From Streptomyces sp. RB17 (GTDB lineage Bacteria > Actinomycetota > Actinomycetes > Streptomycetales > Streptomycetaceae), in contig NZ_WEGL01000007.1 in assembly GCF_009604455.1 (NCBI RefSeq), forward strand, positions 434,001 to 498,000: DNA of 64,000 bases. Direction: 5' to 3'. Below the pieces are notes generated by a model that made no database searches, was not told the origin of the DNA, and saw nothing but the letters and a program-made list of their open reading frames with translations. The position numbers were made by a program, and so were the translations under genes. Positions 22,776 to 31,351 of the stretch are shown one piece after another (position 1 is the stretch's first letter; every line of letters starts with the position of its first letter).

Positions 22776-24464
22776 TCACCTCAGGCGCCCCCACAACTGG
22801 GTCGCCGTCTGTTCCGTGAACTCCGTCGGTGAAGGGGACGTCGGCAGCTGCGCAGGCACCACCGTGTCCTTCTTCGTGCCGGGCTTGTCGGCGAAGAGTG
22901 CGACGGTCAGGGTGAGCCGGGCGTCGTAGGCGACGGTCCACACCGTGCGGCGGGTGACGCCGCCGCCCGCGCCCGCCGTGAACAGGTGCGCCGGAGGGCC
23001 GGCGGCCGGGGTCGCCCGGAACCCGCCGCCCTGGACCGGTATGGCCGCCTGCTCGGGCAGGACCCGGTGGCGGTCGGGGTGCGCGGACCAGACGGTCCGG
23101 CCGTCGCGGGTGATGCGGGCGACGGTGTACGGCGCGGCGTACATGCCGTCGGCCGCGACCGCCGCGTACGCCGACGTGAGCTTCAGCGGTGTGGGCGCGG
23201 CCGTCTTCGGCAACCCGGTGAGCGGCGCGCCGAACCGCATCCCGGCCAGCGGCGTCAGCGCCGAGCCCGCCTCCACCGCCCCGCTCACCGCGTCGTTGAA
23301 GGGCTGCCGGGCGTAGTCCGACCCCCCGTACAGCACCCGCACCGCACCATCACCGGGGTCCATGCCCACGACGGCGGTGTGGAGCCGTACCCCCTTGCCG
23401 GCCTTCTGCCCCTTGGCCAGTTCCGCCGTGGCGTCCTGCAGGGTGAGGTCGAAGGTGGTGCGCACGGTGTAGCCGCCGCGCGCCAGCTCGTCCTCGGTGA
23501 TGCCGAGCCGGTCGGCGGCCTCCTTCGCCGCGACGTCGATCAGGTACTGCCGCTGCCCGTCCGTGGCCCCCGGCGGATAGAAGCGGAACGCCGGGAAACG
23601 TGCCGCGGCCCGCTGCTTCGCCGTGATGTCGCCGCTCGCCGCCATCGCGTCCAGCACCCACTGCCAGCGGCGTTGGAGCGTCGCCGTCACCTTCGGGTCC
23701 GAGCCGGCCTTCTCGTAGTAGGAGGGGAGGTTGATGATGGCGGCCAGGGCCGCGCCCTGCGAGACGGTGAGGTTCTTGGTGTCGACGTCGAAGTAGTTGC
23801 GCGCCGCCGACTGGATGCCGGCGGCGCCCCGGCCGAAGTACACGGTGTTGAGGTAGCCCTCGAGGATCTCGTCCTTGGAGCGGGTGCGGTCCAGCTTGAC
23901 CGCGATCAGCGCCTCGCGTGCCTTGCGTGACAGCGTCTGCTCGGGGCTGAGCAGCGCGTTCTTGACGTACTGCTGGGTGATGGTGGAACCGCCCTGCCGT
24001 TCGCCGCCGGTCAGCGCCGCGGCGACGGCACGGACCAGGGCCTTCGGGGAGACTCCGGAGTCGGTGCGGAAGGAACGGTTCTCCGCGGCGATCACCGCGT
24101 CCTGCACATACCGCGGCACCTGCGACAGCGGTACGTCCTGACGGTCGACCGGACCCCGGCGGCCCAGATAGTCGCCCTTCTCGTCGAGGAAGACCGTGCT
24201 CTGGACGACGGTGTCCGGGTGCGGCTCGGGAATGACGGTGAGCTTGTAGGCGACGAGGACCGCCCCGCACAGCAGGGCCAGCATGAGCAGGAAGGCGACC
24301 AGCAGCCGGCGCGCGATACGGCCCCGGTTGCGGCGCAGACGGACGCGGAGCGGGATGCGGCGCGAACTCCCGGGTGAGGCGGCCTGCTTGGGCTTCCGCT
24401 CGGGTTCCTTCTCGGGCACCCGAGCGGGTTCCTTCTCGGGTTCCTCCGTGAGCTCCGGGGTCAT
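22776..24464 (-). CDS. Class A PBP-like protein: GT51 transglycosylase with degenerate transpeptidase domain
   Basis: A 562-residue membrane protein. An acidic/basic cytoplasmic tail is followed by one membrane helix (LLVAFLLMLALLCGAVLVAY). The GT51 domain is intact: AVIAAENRSFRTDSGVS, RQGGSTITQQYVKNALL, RKAREALIAVKLDRTRSKDEILEGYLNTVYFG. The C-terminal region aligns with a penicillin-binding transpeptidase but reads EAGSALTPLAG where SxxK is expected (Lys replaced by Thr), and the KTG box appears lost (TAGAGGGVTRRTVW). It is also shorter than usual. So it probably polymerises glycan without cross-linking. ATG overlaps the upstream sigma gene (ATGA), indicating coupling. Confidence 0.85.
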   Translation of the reverse strand: MTPELTEEPEKEPARVPEKEPERKPKQAASPGSSRRIPLRVRLRRNRGRIARRLLVAFLLMLALLCGAVLVAYKLTVIPEPHPDTVVQSTVFLDEKGDYLGRRGPVDRQDVPLSQVPRYVQDAVIAAENRSFRTDSGVSPKALVRAVAAALTGGERQGGSTITQQYVKNALLSPEQTLSRKAREALIAVKLDRTRSKDEILEGYLNTVYFGRGAAGIQSAARNYFDVDTKNLTVSQGAALAAIINLPSYYEKAGSDPKVTATLQRRWQWVLDAMAASGDITAKQRAAARFPAFRFYPPGATDGQRQYLIDVAAKEAADRLGITEDELARGGYTVRTTFDLTLQDATAELAKGQKAGKGVRLHTAVVGMDPGDGAVRVLYGGSDYARQPFNDAVSGAVEAGSALTPLAGMRFGAPLTGLPKTAAPTPLKLTSAYAAVAADGMYAAPYTVARITRDGRTVWSAHPDRHRVLPEQAAIPVQGGGFRATPAAGPPAHLFTAGAGGGVTRRTVWTVAYDARLTLTVALFADKPGTKKDTVVPAQLPTSPSPTEFTEQTATQLWGRLR

Positions 24465-25519
24465 GCCCGCCACCAATCGCTCCGCAGCCGTGCCACGACG
24501 GCGCCCGCGGCGTCGTACACCCTGACCCCTTCGGTGTTCTTCTCCATGCCCTCGGCGAAGAACACCTTGGTGTCCCGCACGGACAGCGACGTGCTCGCGT
24601 ACCAGACGCCCCACCCGGGGCTGCCCGCCAGGGTGAGCACCTGGGCGGCGACCTCGCCGTGGCCGGTGTTCAGCGCGACGCGTCCCGGGTCCCCGGTGAC
24701 GCCGTAGTACAGGCCGGACAGGACGTACCTGCCCTTCGCCATCTCCGCCTGCATGGACACCCCGGGCCTGTGGCGTGGGTAGGCGTCCAACCCGCGGAAC
24801 TCGTCGGGCTGTTCCGGCGTCGACCAGTGCCCGCCGTCCGCGGTCAGCCACGTCTGCACGCCGGGCGCCACCTCCACCCGCTCGCCCGGCGCCACGATCC
24901 GCACGGAACCGCCGGACCGCCCCGCCGCCGCGCCGGACGACGCACCGGCGCCGGCCCCGCCGATCCGGCCGGCGGCGAAGAGCGATCCCGGCACGAGCAC
25001 CGCGGCACAGCAGACCGCGACCACCGCGACACGACGGCGTCGCACCACCCGCCCTCGCGCCCGCACCGTCTCCAGCGGAAGCGGTGCGGCAGGCACGTCG
25101 GCGGCGACCGCGGCGTACGTCTCGCGCAGCCGCCGGGCATCACCCCCGTGCGCCTTCAGACCCCGCCCGGCGATGTGGCGCACCGCACCCCCGGAGGTCC
25201 CGAGCAACTGGGCGATCTGCTTGTCGGTCAGGCCCTCCCAGTACCGCAACACGAGTACGGCCCGCTGCCGAACACCCCGCCGCCCGCGCGACCACCGCCC
25301 CCGCAGCGCGGTCCGCACGAGGAGCCGCCGTACATGAAAGTCCACGTCGTTGCGGGGGACGCGACGCCAGGAGGCGTGGACCCGGATCAGCGTTCTGAGC
25401 GCCAGATCCCGCGCGGCGGGCAGATCGTCGGTGAGCAACCGTGCGGTGACGACGAGTTGGGGCCAGCGGGTGCGCGCGTACGCGGCGAAGTCATGTGGGA
25501 TCCCGGCGCCCGTCCGCAT
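24461..25519 (-). CDS. ECF sigma-like factor fused to a membrane helix and extracytoplasmic domain
   Basis: 352 residues. Residues 1-90 are a shortened region-2-like segment (HDFAAYARTRWPQLVVTARLLTDDLPAARDLALRT). Residues 95-135 are region 4 with the helix-turn-helix LTDKQIAQLLGTSGGAVRHI. A basic stretch and a membrane helix (VAVVAVCCAAVLVPGSLFAAG) follow, then about 160 extracytoplasmic residues of beta character. The fusion could make this a membrane-tethered sigma factor needing proteolytic release. ATG 25519 has AGGAGAAGACG. It is coupled to the GT51 gene and divergent from a second sigma gene. Confidence 0.8.
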   Translation of the reverse strand: MRTGAGIPHDFAAYARTRWPQLVVTARLLTDDLPAARDLALRTLIRVHASWRRVPRNDVDFHVRRLLVRTALRGRWSRGRRGVRQRAVLVLRYWEGLTDKQIAQLLGTSGGAVRHIAGRGLKAHGGDARRLRETYAAVAADVPAAPLPLETVRARGRVVRRRRVAVVAVCCAAVLVPGSLFAAGRIGGAGAGASSGAAAGRSGGSVRIVAPGERVEVAPGVQTWLTADGGHWSTPEQPDEFRGLDAYPRHRPGVSMQAEMAKGRYVLSGLYYGVTGDPGRVALNTGHGEVAAQVLTLAGSPGWGVWYASTSLSVRDTKVFFAEGMEKNTEGVRVYDAAGAVVARLRSDWWRA

Positions 25520-25554
25520 CGTCTTCTCCTTGGGTCGCGTGTGTTTCGATGTAC

Positions 25555-25566
25555 GCCACGTGTGGC
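25555..25566. promoter_or_regulatory. Palindrome in the divergent ECF promoter region
   Basis: GCCACGTGTGGC at 25555-25566 has five-base arms (GCCAC/GTGGC) and lies in the 115-bp gap between two divergent sigma-factor genes. It could be an operator shared by both operons. A palindrome this short arises by chance fairly often in GC-rich DNA. Confidence 0.35.
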
Positions 25567-25634
25567 CTACGGGACCTGTACGCACGGCGGGGGCGGGCGG
25601 GTTGCACGGGAATCGAGAGACTCCGGCGGAGGGC

Positions 25635-26150
25635 ATGACCGAGGACGAGTTCGACGCTTTCTACGCGGCCGCCTTCCCCCGCCTGACCGGGCAGCTCTAC
25701 GCCTTCACCGGAGACCACGGCGAGGCCCAGGACGTGGTGCAGGAGGCGTTCGTACGCGCCTGGGACCGGCGGAAGTCCTTCCTGGCCGACAGCGCCCCCG
25801 AGGCCTGGATCCGCACGGTCGCCGTACGGCTGGCCGTCAGCCGCTGGCGGCGGGCCAGGCGCTGGCTGGAACTGGTACGACGGCACGCCCCGCCCGAGTC
25901 GACGCCGGGGCCCGGCCCCGAACACACCGCGCTGGTGGCCGCGTTGCGCCAATTGCCCCAGGCGCAGCGGTTGGCGATCGTCCTGCACCATCTGTGCGAC
26001 CTGAGTGTGGAGCAGGTAGCCTCCGAGACCGGCGCGCCCGTGGGCACGGTCAAGGCCCGGCTGTCCCGGGGCCGGGCGGCACTGGCGAAGCAGCTGGGCA
26101 CGGACGAGACGGATGAGCCGGTACGGAAGGAGGGCGGCCGTGTCGGATGA
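25635..26150 (+). CDS. SigE-family ECF RNA polymerase sigma factor
   Basis: A 171-residue ECF sigma factor. Region 2: FDAFYAAAFPRLTGQLYAFTGDHGEAQDVVQEAFVRAWDRRKSF. Region 4: ALRQLPQAQRLAIVLHHLCDLSVEQVASETGAPVGTVKARLSRGRAAL, which includes the promoter-recognition helix. ATG 25635 has GGAGG close upstream. It overlaps the next gene by 11 bp, so that downstream membrane protein is a candidate partner or target, although it is not a recognisable anti-sigma factor. Confidence 0.92.
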   Translation: MTEDEFDAFYAAAFPRLTGQLYAFTGDHGEAQDVVQEAFVRAWDRRKSFLADSAPEAWIRTVAVRLAVSRWRRARRWLELVRRHAPPESTPGPGPEHTALVAALRQLPQAQRLAIVLHHLCDLSVEQVASETGAPVGTVKARLSRGRAALAKQLGTDETDEPVRKEGGRVG

Positions 26151-26775
26151 CCTCACCTCGGACGGACTGGGCTCCTCGCTGCGCGAGCTGGCCACCGCGG
26201 GCGAGACCCCGCCGCCCGTCGCCGCCCCCGAGATCCGGCGCCGCGCCGTCCGCCGGGGCCGCCGCCGTCGTACGGCCCTCGCCGTCGGCGCGGGCGCCGC
26301 GACGCTCGCTCTGGCGGCATTCGCCCTGACGCTGAACGCGGGCGGCTCCCCCGCCCACCGCCAGGCCCCGGCCGCCTCTCCCCGCCTCCCGTCCCCGTCC
26401 GCCTCATCCCCCGTCGCGACCCCGGTCACCGGCACGGTGAACTTCGCGAAGCGGACCGTGAGCGTCGACGGCCGGGCCCTGCCCATCACCTCGGGCCGCC
26501 TGTCCCCCGTCTCCGCCGGCCTGCTGACCGTCTCCGCGAAACTGGACCTCGAACGGGACTCGGTCGGCGAACTCACCAAGGACGCCTGCAAAGCGGCGGA
26601 ACCCTACGTGGTCGAACTCCGCGGCGCCGACAGGTCCAGCCTCTACGTCGGCTCGCTCGCCTGCACGCCCCGTGGCGGCACCTGGATCGGGCTCGACACG
26701 AAGGACGCCCTGTGGCTCTACAACAGGCTGGAGCCGGGCGACACGCTGTCGGTGGCGATCGCGCCGCGGACCTAG
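26140..26775 (+). CDS. Membrane-anchored protein with L,D-transpeptidase-like domain lacking the catalytic Cys motif
   Basis: A 211-residue protein from GTG 26140 (AAGGAGGGC upstream). A cytoplasmic helix (LGSSLRELATAGETPPPVAAPEIRRRAVRRG) resembles the start of ECF-operon membrane proteins; one membrane helix (ALAVGAGAATLALAAFALTL) and a Pro/Ser linker follow. The exported part, FAKRTVSVDGRALPITSGR... PYVVELRGADRSSLYVG... GGTWIGLDTKDALWLYNRLEPGDTLSVAI, parallels YkuD-type domains, but the SHGCxR active site is replaced by GGTWIGL. Likely a binding or regulatory derivative. Its TAG stop lies in the CTAG bordering a MITE-like element. Confidence 0.65.
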   Translation: MSDDLTSDGLGSSLRELATAGETPPPVAAPEIRRRAVRRGRRRRTALAVGAGAATLALAAFALTLNAGGSPAHRQAPAASPRLPSPSASSPVATPVTGTVNFAKRTVSVDGRALPITSGRLSPVSAGLLTVSAKLDLERDSVGELTKDACKAAEPYVVELRGADRSSLYVGSLACTPRGGTWIGLDTKDALWLYNRLEPGDTLSVAIAPRT

Positions 26776-26952
26776 GCCCTGTCGTCAAACTCCAGCCGTC
26801 CGCCCGAAGGGCGGGCCCTGCGGCGTCAGGTGCGTGCTCTCGGCGTGCCGGACCCTGGCCCTCGTACTGGATGTACTTGGGCCTGGGTCCGGTGCGGCGA
26901 GAGTGCGTGCATGGCGTCGCGGGGCAGGCGGGAGTTTGACGACAGGGCCTAG
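26772..26952. mobile_element. Palindromic MITE-like element (181 bp) with CTAG borders
   Basis: Positions 26772-26793 and 26931-26952 are perfect 22-bp inverted repeats; the outer four bases are CTAG at each end, consistent with a target duplication, and the inner terminal repeat starts GCCCTGTCGTCAAACTCC. The interior is itself an imperfect palindrome centred near 26872, with matching blocks such as CCGGACCC and its complement GGGTCCGG, so the strand can fold into one long hairpin. No transposase is encoded. CTAG targets are known from some IS5-related groups, which makes those a plausible mobiliser. Confidence 0.8.
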
Positions 26953-26986
26953 CCCGCCACTACGCCGACCGGTCCCGGTGAACGCC

Positions 26987-27029
26987 CGAGGGCGGCACCC
27001 CCAGCCAGAAGCTGGACGTGCCGCCCTCG
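26987..27029 (-). terminator. Terminator of groEL2
   Basis: CGAGGGCGGCAC (26987-26998) pairs perfectly with GTGCCGCCCTCG (27018-27029). The loop contains a second small hairpin, CCAGC/GCTGG. It lies 34 bp beyond the groEL2 stop on the minus strand and lacks a T-run, as is usual for Streptomyces terminators. Confidence 0.8.
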
Positions 27030-27062
27030 GTCTCAAGGACAGGCGATCAACCGTCAGGTCGA

Positions 27063-28685
<1,623 letters not shown>

Positions 28686-28811
28686 GTGAAGTGGTCCCTC
28701 CAGGACTGGGGGTGATTCCTTCGGACCGCGCCCGCGCCCGCGACGGACGGCTCGCCGGCCTGTGGTTCCTTGCCCCACTTGGCCTGCGGGCCTCACCGAC
28801 CCGGTCCATCT

Positions 28812-28838
28812 TTGTCACTCTCACCTTCAGAGTGCTAA
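28812..28838. promoter_or_regulatory. CIRCE element (HrcA operator), ATG-proximal copy
   Basis: TTGTCACTC, nine bases, GAGTGCTAA at 28812-28838 matches the CIRCE consensus TTAGCACTC-N9-GAGTGCTAA with two differences in the left arm. HrcA is the known repressor for CIRCE. It sits 127 bp upstream of the groEL2 ATG, within the expected leader. Confidence 0.8.
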
Positions 28839-28844
28839 CGCCAA

Positions 28845-28873
28845 TGATTAGCACTCGGCATGGTCGAGTGCAA
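28845..28873 (-). promoter_or_regulatory. Probable groEL2 promoter
   Basis: Reading the minus strand, TTGCAC (28873-28868), a 17-bp spacer and TAATCA (28850-28845) form a good vegetative-type promoter. Transcription would begin near 28838 and give a leader of about 150 nt before ATG 28685. Confidence 0.65.
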
Positions 28874-28874
28874 G
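28848..28874. promoter_or_regulatory. CIRCE element (HrcA operator), ATG-distal copy overlapping the promoter
   Basis: TTAGCACTC, nine bases, GAGTGCAAG at 28848-28874 is a second CIRCE with a perfect left arm, nine bases from the first. It overlaps the -35 and -10 of the promoter proposed at 28845-28873, so HrcA binding here would block polymerase directly. Confidence 0.85.
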
Positions 28875-28955
28875 CGCCTACGGGGTACGGCGTCCCCGCC
28901 GGCCGCCCGCGAACACGGGCACCCGGGGCATGACACACGGGCGCCCCGGGCATGG

Positions 28956-28993
28956 CGAAGGGCCCGCACCCCGAGCGAGGTGCGGGCCCTTCG
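28956..28993 (-). terminator. Terminator of the cold-shock gene at 29033
   Basis: CGAAGGGCCCGCACC (28956-28970) and GGTGCGGGCCCTTCG (28979-28993) are a perfect 15-bp stem with an eight-base loop, 40 bp beyond the stop of the minus-strand cold-shock gene. It also insulates the groEL2 promoter region. Confidence 0.85.
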
Positions 28994-29032
28994 AAGATGA
29001 ACGAAGAACGTCGCTGACAGTCGACGCGTGCT

Positions 29033-29239
29033 TCAGCTGGTCGCCAGCCGGACCATGTCCGCCTGCGGGCCCTTCTGACCCTGCGAGATCTCGAAGTCGA
29101 CCCGCTGCCCCTCTTCCAGGGTGCGGTAACCGTCCATCTGAATCGCGCTGTAGTGGACGAAAACATCCGCACCACCGTCGACCGCGATGAAGCCGTACCC
29201 CTTCTCCGCGTTGAACCACTTGACGGTGCCCTGAGCCAT
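29033..29239 (-). CDS. CspA-type cold-shock protein
   Basis: A 68-residue protein that is only a cold-shock domain: AQGTVKWFNAEKGYGFIAVDGGADVFVHYSAIQ carries both RNP motifs, and DFEISQGQKGPQADMVRLATS is the usual C-terminus. It should act as a nucleic-acid chaperone in the cytoplasm. GGGGAG lies six bases before ATG 29239. The 430-bp non-coding stretch upstream could give a long 5' leader, which is common for cold-shock genes. A strong hairpin terminator follows. Confidence 0.93.
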   Translation of the reverse strand: MAQGTVKWFNAEKGYGFIAVDGGADVFVHYSAIQMDGYRTLEEGQRVDFEISQGQKGPQADMVRLATS

Positions 29240-29672
29240 GCCTAACTCCCCTATTACTGGCCCTTGCACAGATCCACACTTCGCGGACCCGGGTCAGACC
29301 TCGCCCCCCATCGGTTCGGGGGCGTGCGCCGGAACGCGTCGACCGCGGCTGAATGTATCTGTCCAACTGCCGTCTGCAACAGGTCAATCGGACGAGAATT
29401 CTGGACGGGAACGGTCCGGAATGTGCGGAAAATTCACCAGACTTCAGGGCAAGTCCGGCCCCACAAACCGCCACAAAAGCCGCATAAAACCCGCGCACTT
29501 TGGCTACTTCTTATCGGGCGTGCGGAACGAATACAGGGCTCCCGACCGGTCGCACCGGGAGCGCGTTCCCCAACTCTACCGCGCTCAATCACACAGAATT
29601 GCCTCCTCCGCTTCTCTCACGGAGGAGGCAATTCGATGAACAATGCGTAACCGAAGTTACCTACGGTAACGG
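29240..29672. promoter_or_regulatory. 433-bp non-coding region: cold-shock gene promoter/leader and operon terminator
   Basis: No supported gene is present. AT content is noticeably higher than around it (for example near 29400-29520). Besides the terminator at 29596-29634 there is a hairpin GCTCCCG/CGGGAGC at 29538-29562. The region should contain the promoter and possibly a structured leader of the cold-shock gene at 29033, but I cannot place a convincing -35/-10 pair. Confidence 0.5.
29596..29634 (-). terminator. Terminator of the ThrC-like/sulfur-carrier operon
   Basis: GAATTGCCTCCTCCG (29596-29610) pairs perfectly with CGGAGGAGGCAATTC (29620-29634) around a nine-base loop. It lies 39 bp beyond the stop of the sulfur-carrier gene on the minus strand, so it most likely ends that operon. 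Confidence 0.8.
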
Positions 29673-29948
29673 TCAGCCGCCGGCGACGGCCGGGATGATC
29701 GAGACGCCGGCGCCTTCCGGGGTCGCCGTCTCCAGGCCCTGCTCGAAGCGGACGTCGTCGTCGTTGACGTAGACATTGACGAACCGGCGCAGCTTGCCCT
29801 GGTCGTCCAGGACGCGCGCGGCGATCCCGGTGTGGTTCTTCTCCAGGTCGGCGATGACCTCGGCGAGAGTCGCGCCCTCGGCGGCCACTTCGGCCTGACC
29901 GCCGGTGTAGGTGCGCAGGATGGTGGGGATGCGGACAGTGACACTCAT
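29673..29948 (-). CDS. Ubiquitin-like MoaD/ThiS-family sulfur carrier (candidate MetO)
   Basis: A 91-residue beta-grasp protein: SVTVRIPTILRTYTGGQAEVAAEGATLAEVIADLEKNH and RFVNVYVNDDDVRFEQGLET, ending in the free di-glycine ...IPAVAGG that becomes a C-terminal thiocarboxylate in this family. GGAGGT precedes ATG 29948. It is the second gene after a SAM-I riboswitch, behind a threonine-synthase-like gene, so it most likely donates sulfur for homocysteine (methionine) synthesis rather than for molybdopterin. The activating enzyme is not encoded nearby. I recall a reported Streptomyces route of this kind, naming the carrier MetO. Confidence 0.85.
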   Translation of the reverse strand: MSVTVRIPTILRTYTGGQAEVAAEGATLAEVIADLEKNHTGIAARVLDDQGKLRRFVNVYVNDDDVRFEQGLETATPEGAGVSIIPAVAGG

Positions 29949-29969
29949 GTAAGACCTCCGGTCAGGTAG

Positions 29970-29986
29970 GCGCCCCAAAGGGGCGC
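29970..29986. repeat. REP-like GC hairpin, copy 2 (inside the ThrC-like operon)
   Basis: GCGCCCC (29970-29976) and GGGGCGC (29980-29986) are followed by GGGGAACTGCGCGACCAGCC. The copy at 35020-35079, read on its other strand, continues GGGGAAGTGCGCGACCAGCC, so the similarity extends beyond the hairpin. It sits in the 84-bp gap of an operon and may attenuate expression of the downstream carrier gene or stabilise the upstream mRNA. Confidence 0.7.
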
Positions 29987-30032
29987 GGGGAACTGCGCGA
30001 CCAGCCCCCGCGGCCCGCAGACGAAAAACGAC

Positions 30033-31316
30033 TTACGCGAGACCAGCGTCCCGGAACGACTCAAGGTTGGGACGGATGGTCGCGGTGAGTCCTGTACCGG
30101 CCACCGCGTCCAGCGTCTTCAGGCCGTCGCCGGTGTTGAGGACCACCGTGGTCTTCGTCGGGTCCAGGACGCCGTCCTTGAGCAGCTTGCGGGCGACACC
30201 GACGGTCACGCCGCCCGCCGTCTCCGCGAAGATGCCCTCGGTGCGGGCCAGCAGCTTGATGGCGTCGACGACTTCCTCGTCCGTCACGTCCTCCACGGCA
30301 CCCCCGGTGCGGCGGGCGATGTCCAGGACGTACGGCCCGTCGGCCGGGTTGCCGATGGCGAGGGACTTGGCGATGGTGTTCGGCTTCTGGGGCCGTACGA
30401 CGTCGTGTCCTGCCTTGAAGGCGGTCGACACCGGCGAGCAGCCCTCGGCCTGCGCACCGAAGATCTTGTACGGCTTGTCCTCGACCAGACCCAGCTTGAT
30501 CAGCTCCTGCAGACCCTTGTCGATCTTCGTGAGCTGGGAGCCGGAGGCGATCGGGACCACGATCTGGTCGGGCAGCCGCCAGCCGAGCTGCTCGCAGATC
30601 TCGTACGCGAGGGTCTTGGAGCCCTCCGCGTAGTACGGCCGCAGGTTGACGTTGACGAAGCCCCAGCCCTCGCCGGCCGGGTCGCCGATCAGCTCGGAGC
30701 AGAAGCGGTTCACGTCGTCGTAGTTGCCCTCGATGCCGACCAGGTCGCCGCCGTAGATCGCGGCCATGACGACCTTGCCCTGCTCCAGGTCGTGCGGGAT
30801 GAACACGCAGGAGCGGAAGCCGGCCCGGGCGGCGGCGGCACCCACCGCACCGGCCAGGTTGCCGGTGGAGGAGCAGGACAGGGTGGTGAAGCCGAAGGCG
30901 CGGGCTGCCTCCAGGGCCTGGGCGACCACGCGGTCCTTGAAGGAGTGGGTCGGGTTGCCGGAGTCGTCCTTCACGTACAGGCCGCCGGTGACGCCGAGCT
31001 CACGCGCGAGGTTGTCGGCCTTGACCAGCTTGGTCCAGCCCGGGTTCAGGTTCGGCTTGTCGGCCACGTCGGCCGGCACCGGCAGCAGCGGCGCGTACCG
31101 CCAAATGTTCGCGGGGCCGGCCTCGATGCGGCGGCGCAGCTCTTCGGTGTCGTAGGCGGAGAAGTCGTAGGCGATCTCCAGCGGGCCGAAACACTCCTCG
31201 CAGGCGAACACCGGGCCGAGGGAGACGCGGTGACCGCACTCGCGACAGCTCAGGGCCGCGGCGGGACCGAGGTCGACGGTGGAATCGGTGGAGCTTGCAA
31301 CTGTCTGCACAGCCAT
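30033..31316 (-). CDS. thrC: Threonine-synthase-family PLP enzyme; probable O-phosphohomoserine-dependent homocysteine synthase (MetM-like)
   Basis: A 427-residue fold-type II PLP enzyme. N-terminal CRECGH...CEECFG forms a four-cysteine zinc-ribbon-like element. The PLP lysine is in DSGNPTHSFKDRVV, the phosphate cup in SCSSTGNLAGAVGAAAARAG, and IASGSQLTKI is also typical. Automatic annotation would say threonine synthase. The context argues otherwise: a SAM-I riboswitch in the leader and a sulfur-carrier gene downstream point to methionine synthesis. Streptomyces also has, from memory, a hom-thrC-thrB cluster elsewhere. Either activity would start from O-phosphohomoserine. ATG 31316 is chosen. 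Confidence 0.9.
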   Translation of the reverse strand: MAVQTVASSTDSTVDLGPAAALSCRECGHRVSLGPVFACEECFGPLEIAYDFSAYDTEELRRRIEAGPANIWRYAPLLPVPADVADKPNLNPGWTKLVKADNLARELGVTGGLYVKDDSGNPTHSFKDRVVAQALEAARAFGFTTLSCSSTGNLAGAVGAAAARAGFRSCVFIPHDLEQGKVVMAAIYGGDLVGIEGNYDDVNRFCSELIGDPAGEGWGFVNVNLRPYYAEGSKTLAYEICEQLGWRLPDQIVVPIASGSQLTKIDKGLQELIKLGLVEDKPYKIFGAQAEGCSPVSTAFKAGHDVVRPQKPNTIAKSLAIGNPADGPYVLDIARRTGGAVEDVTDEEVVDAIKLLARTEGIFAETAGGVTVGVARKLLKDGVLDPTKTTVVLNTGDGLKTLDAVAGTGLTATIRPNLESFRDAGLA

Positions 31317-31351
31317 GGAGGCGAGGCCCTTTCTCCTCATCTTCCTCACGA

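Noticed and set aside
26772..26952. Short repeat-flanked segment considered as a plain terminator
   Set aside because: The 22-bp perfect ends with CTAG borders and the near-complete internal palindrome are better explained by a MITE, although it may also terminate transcription.
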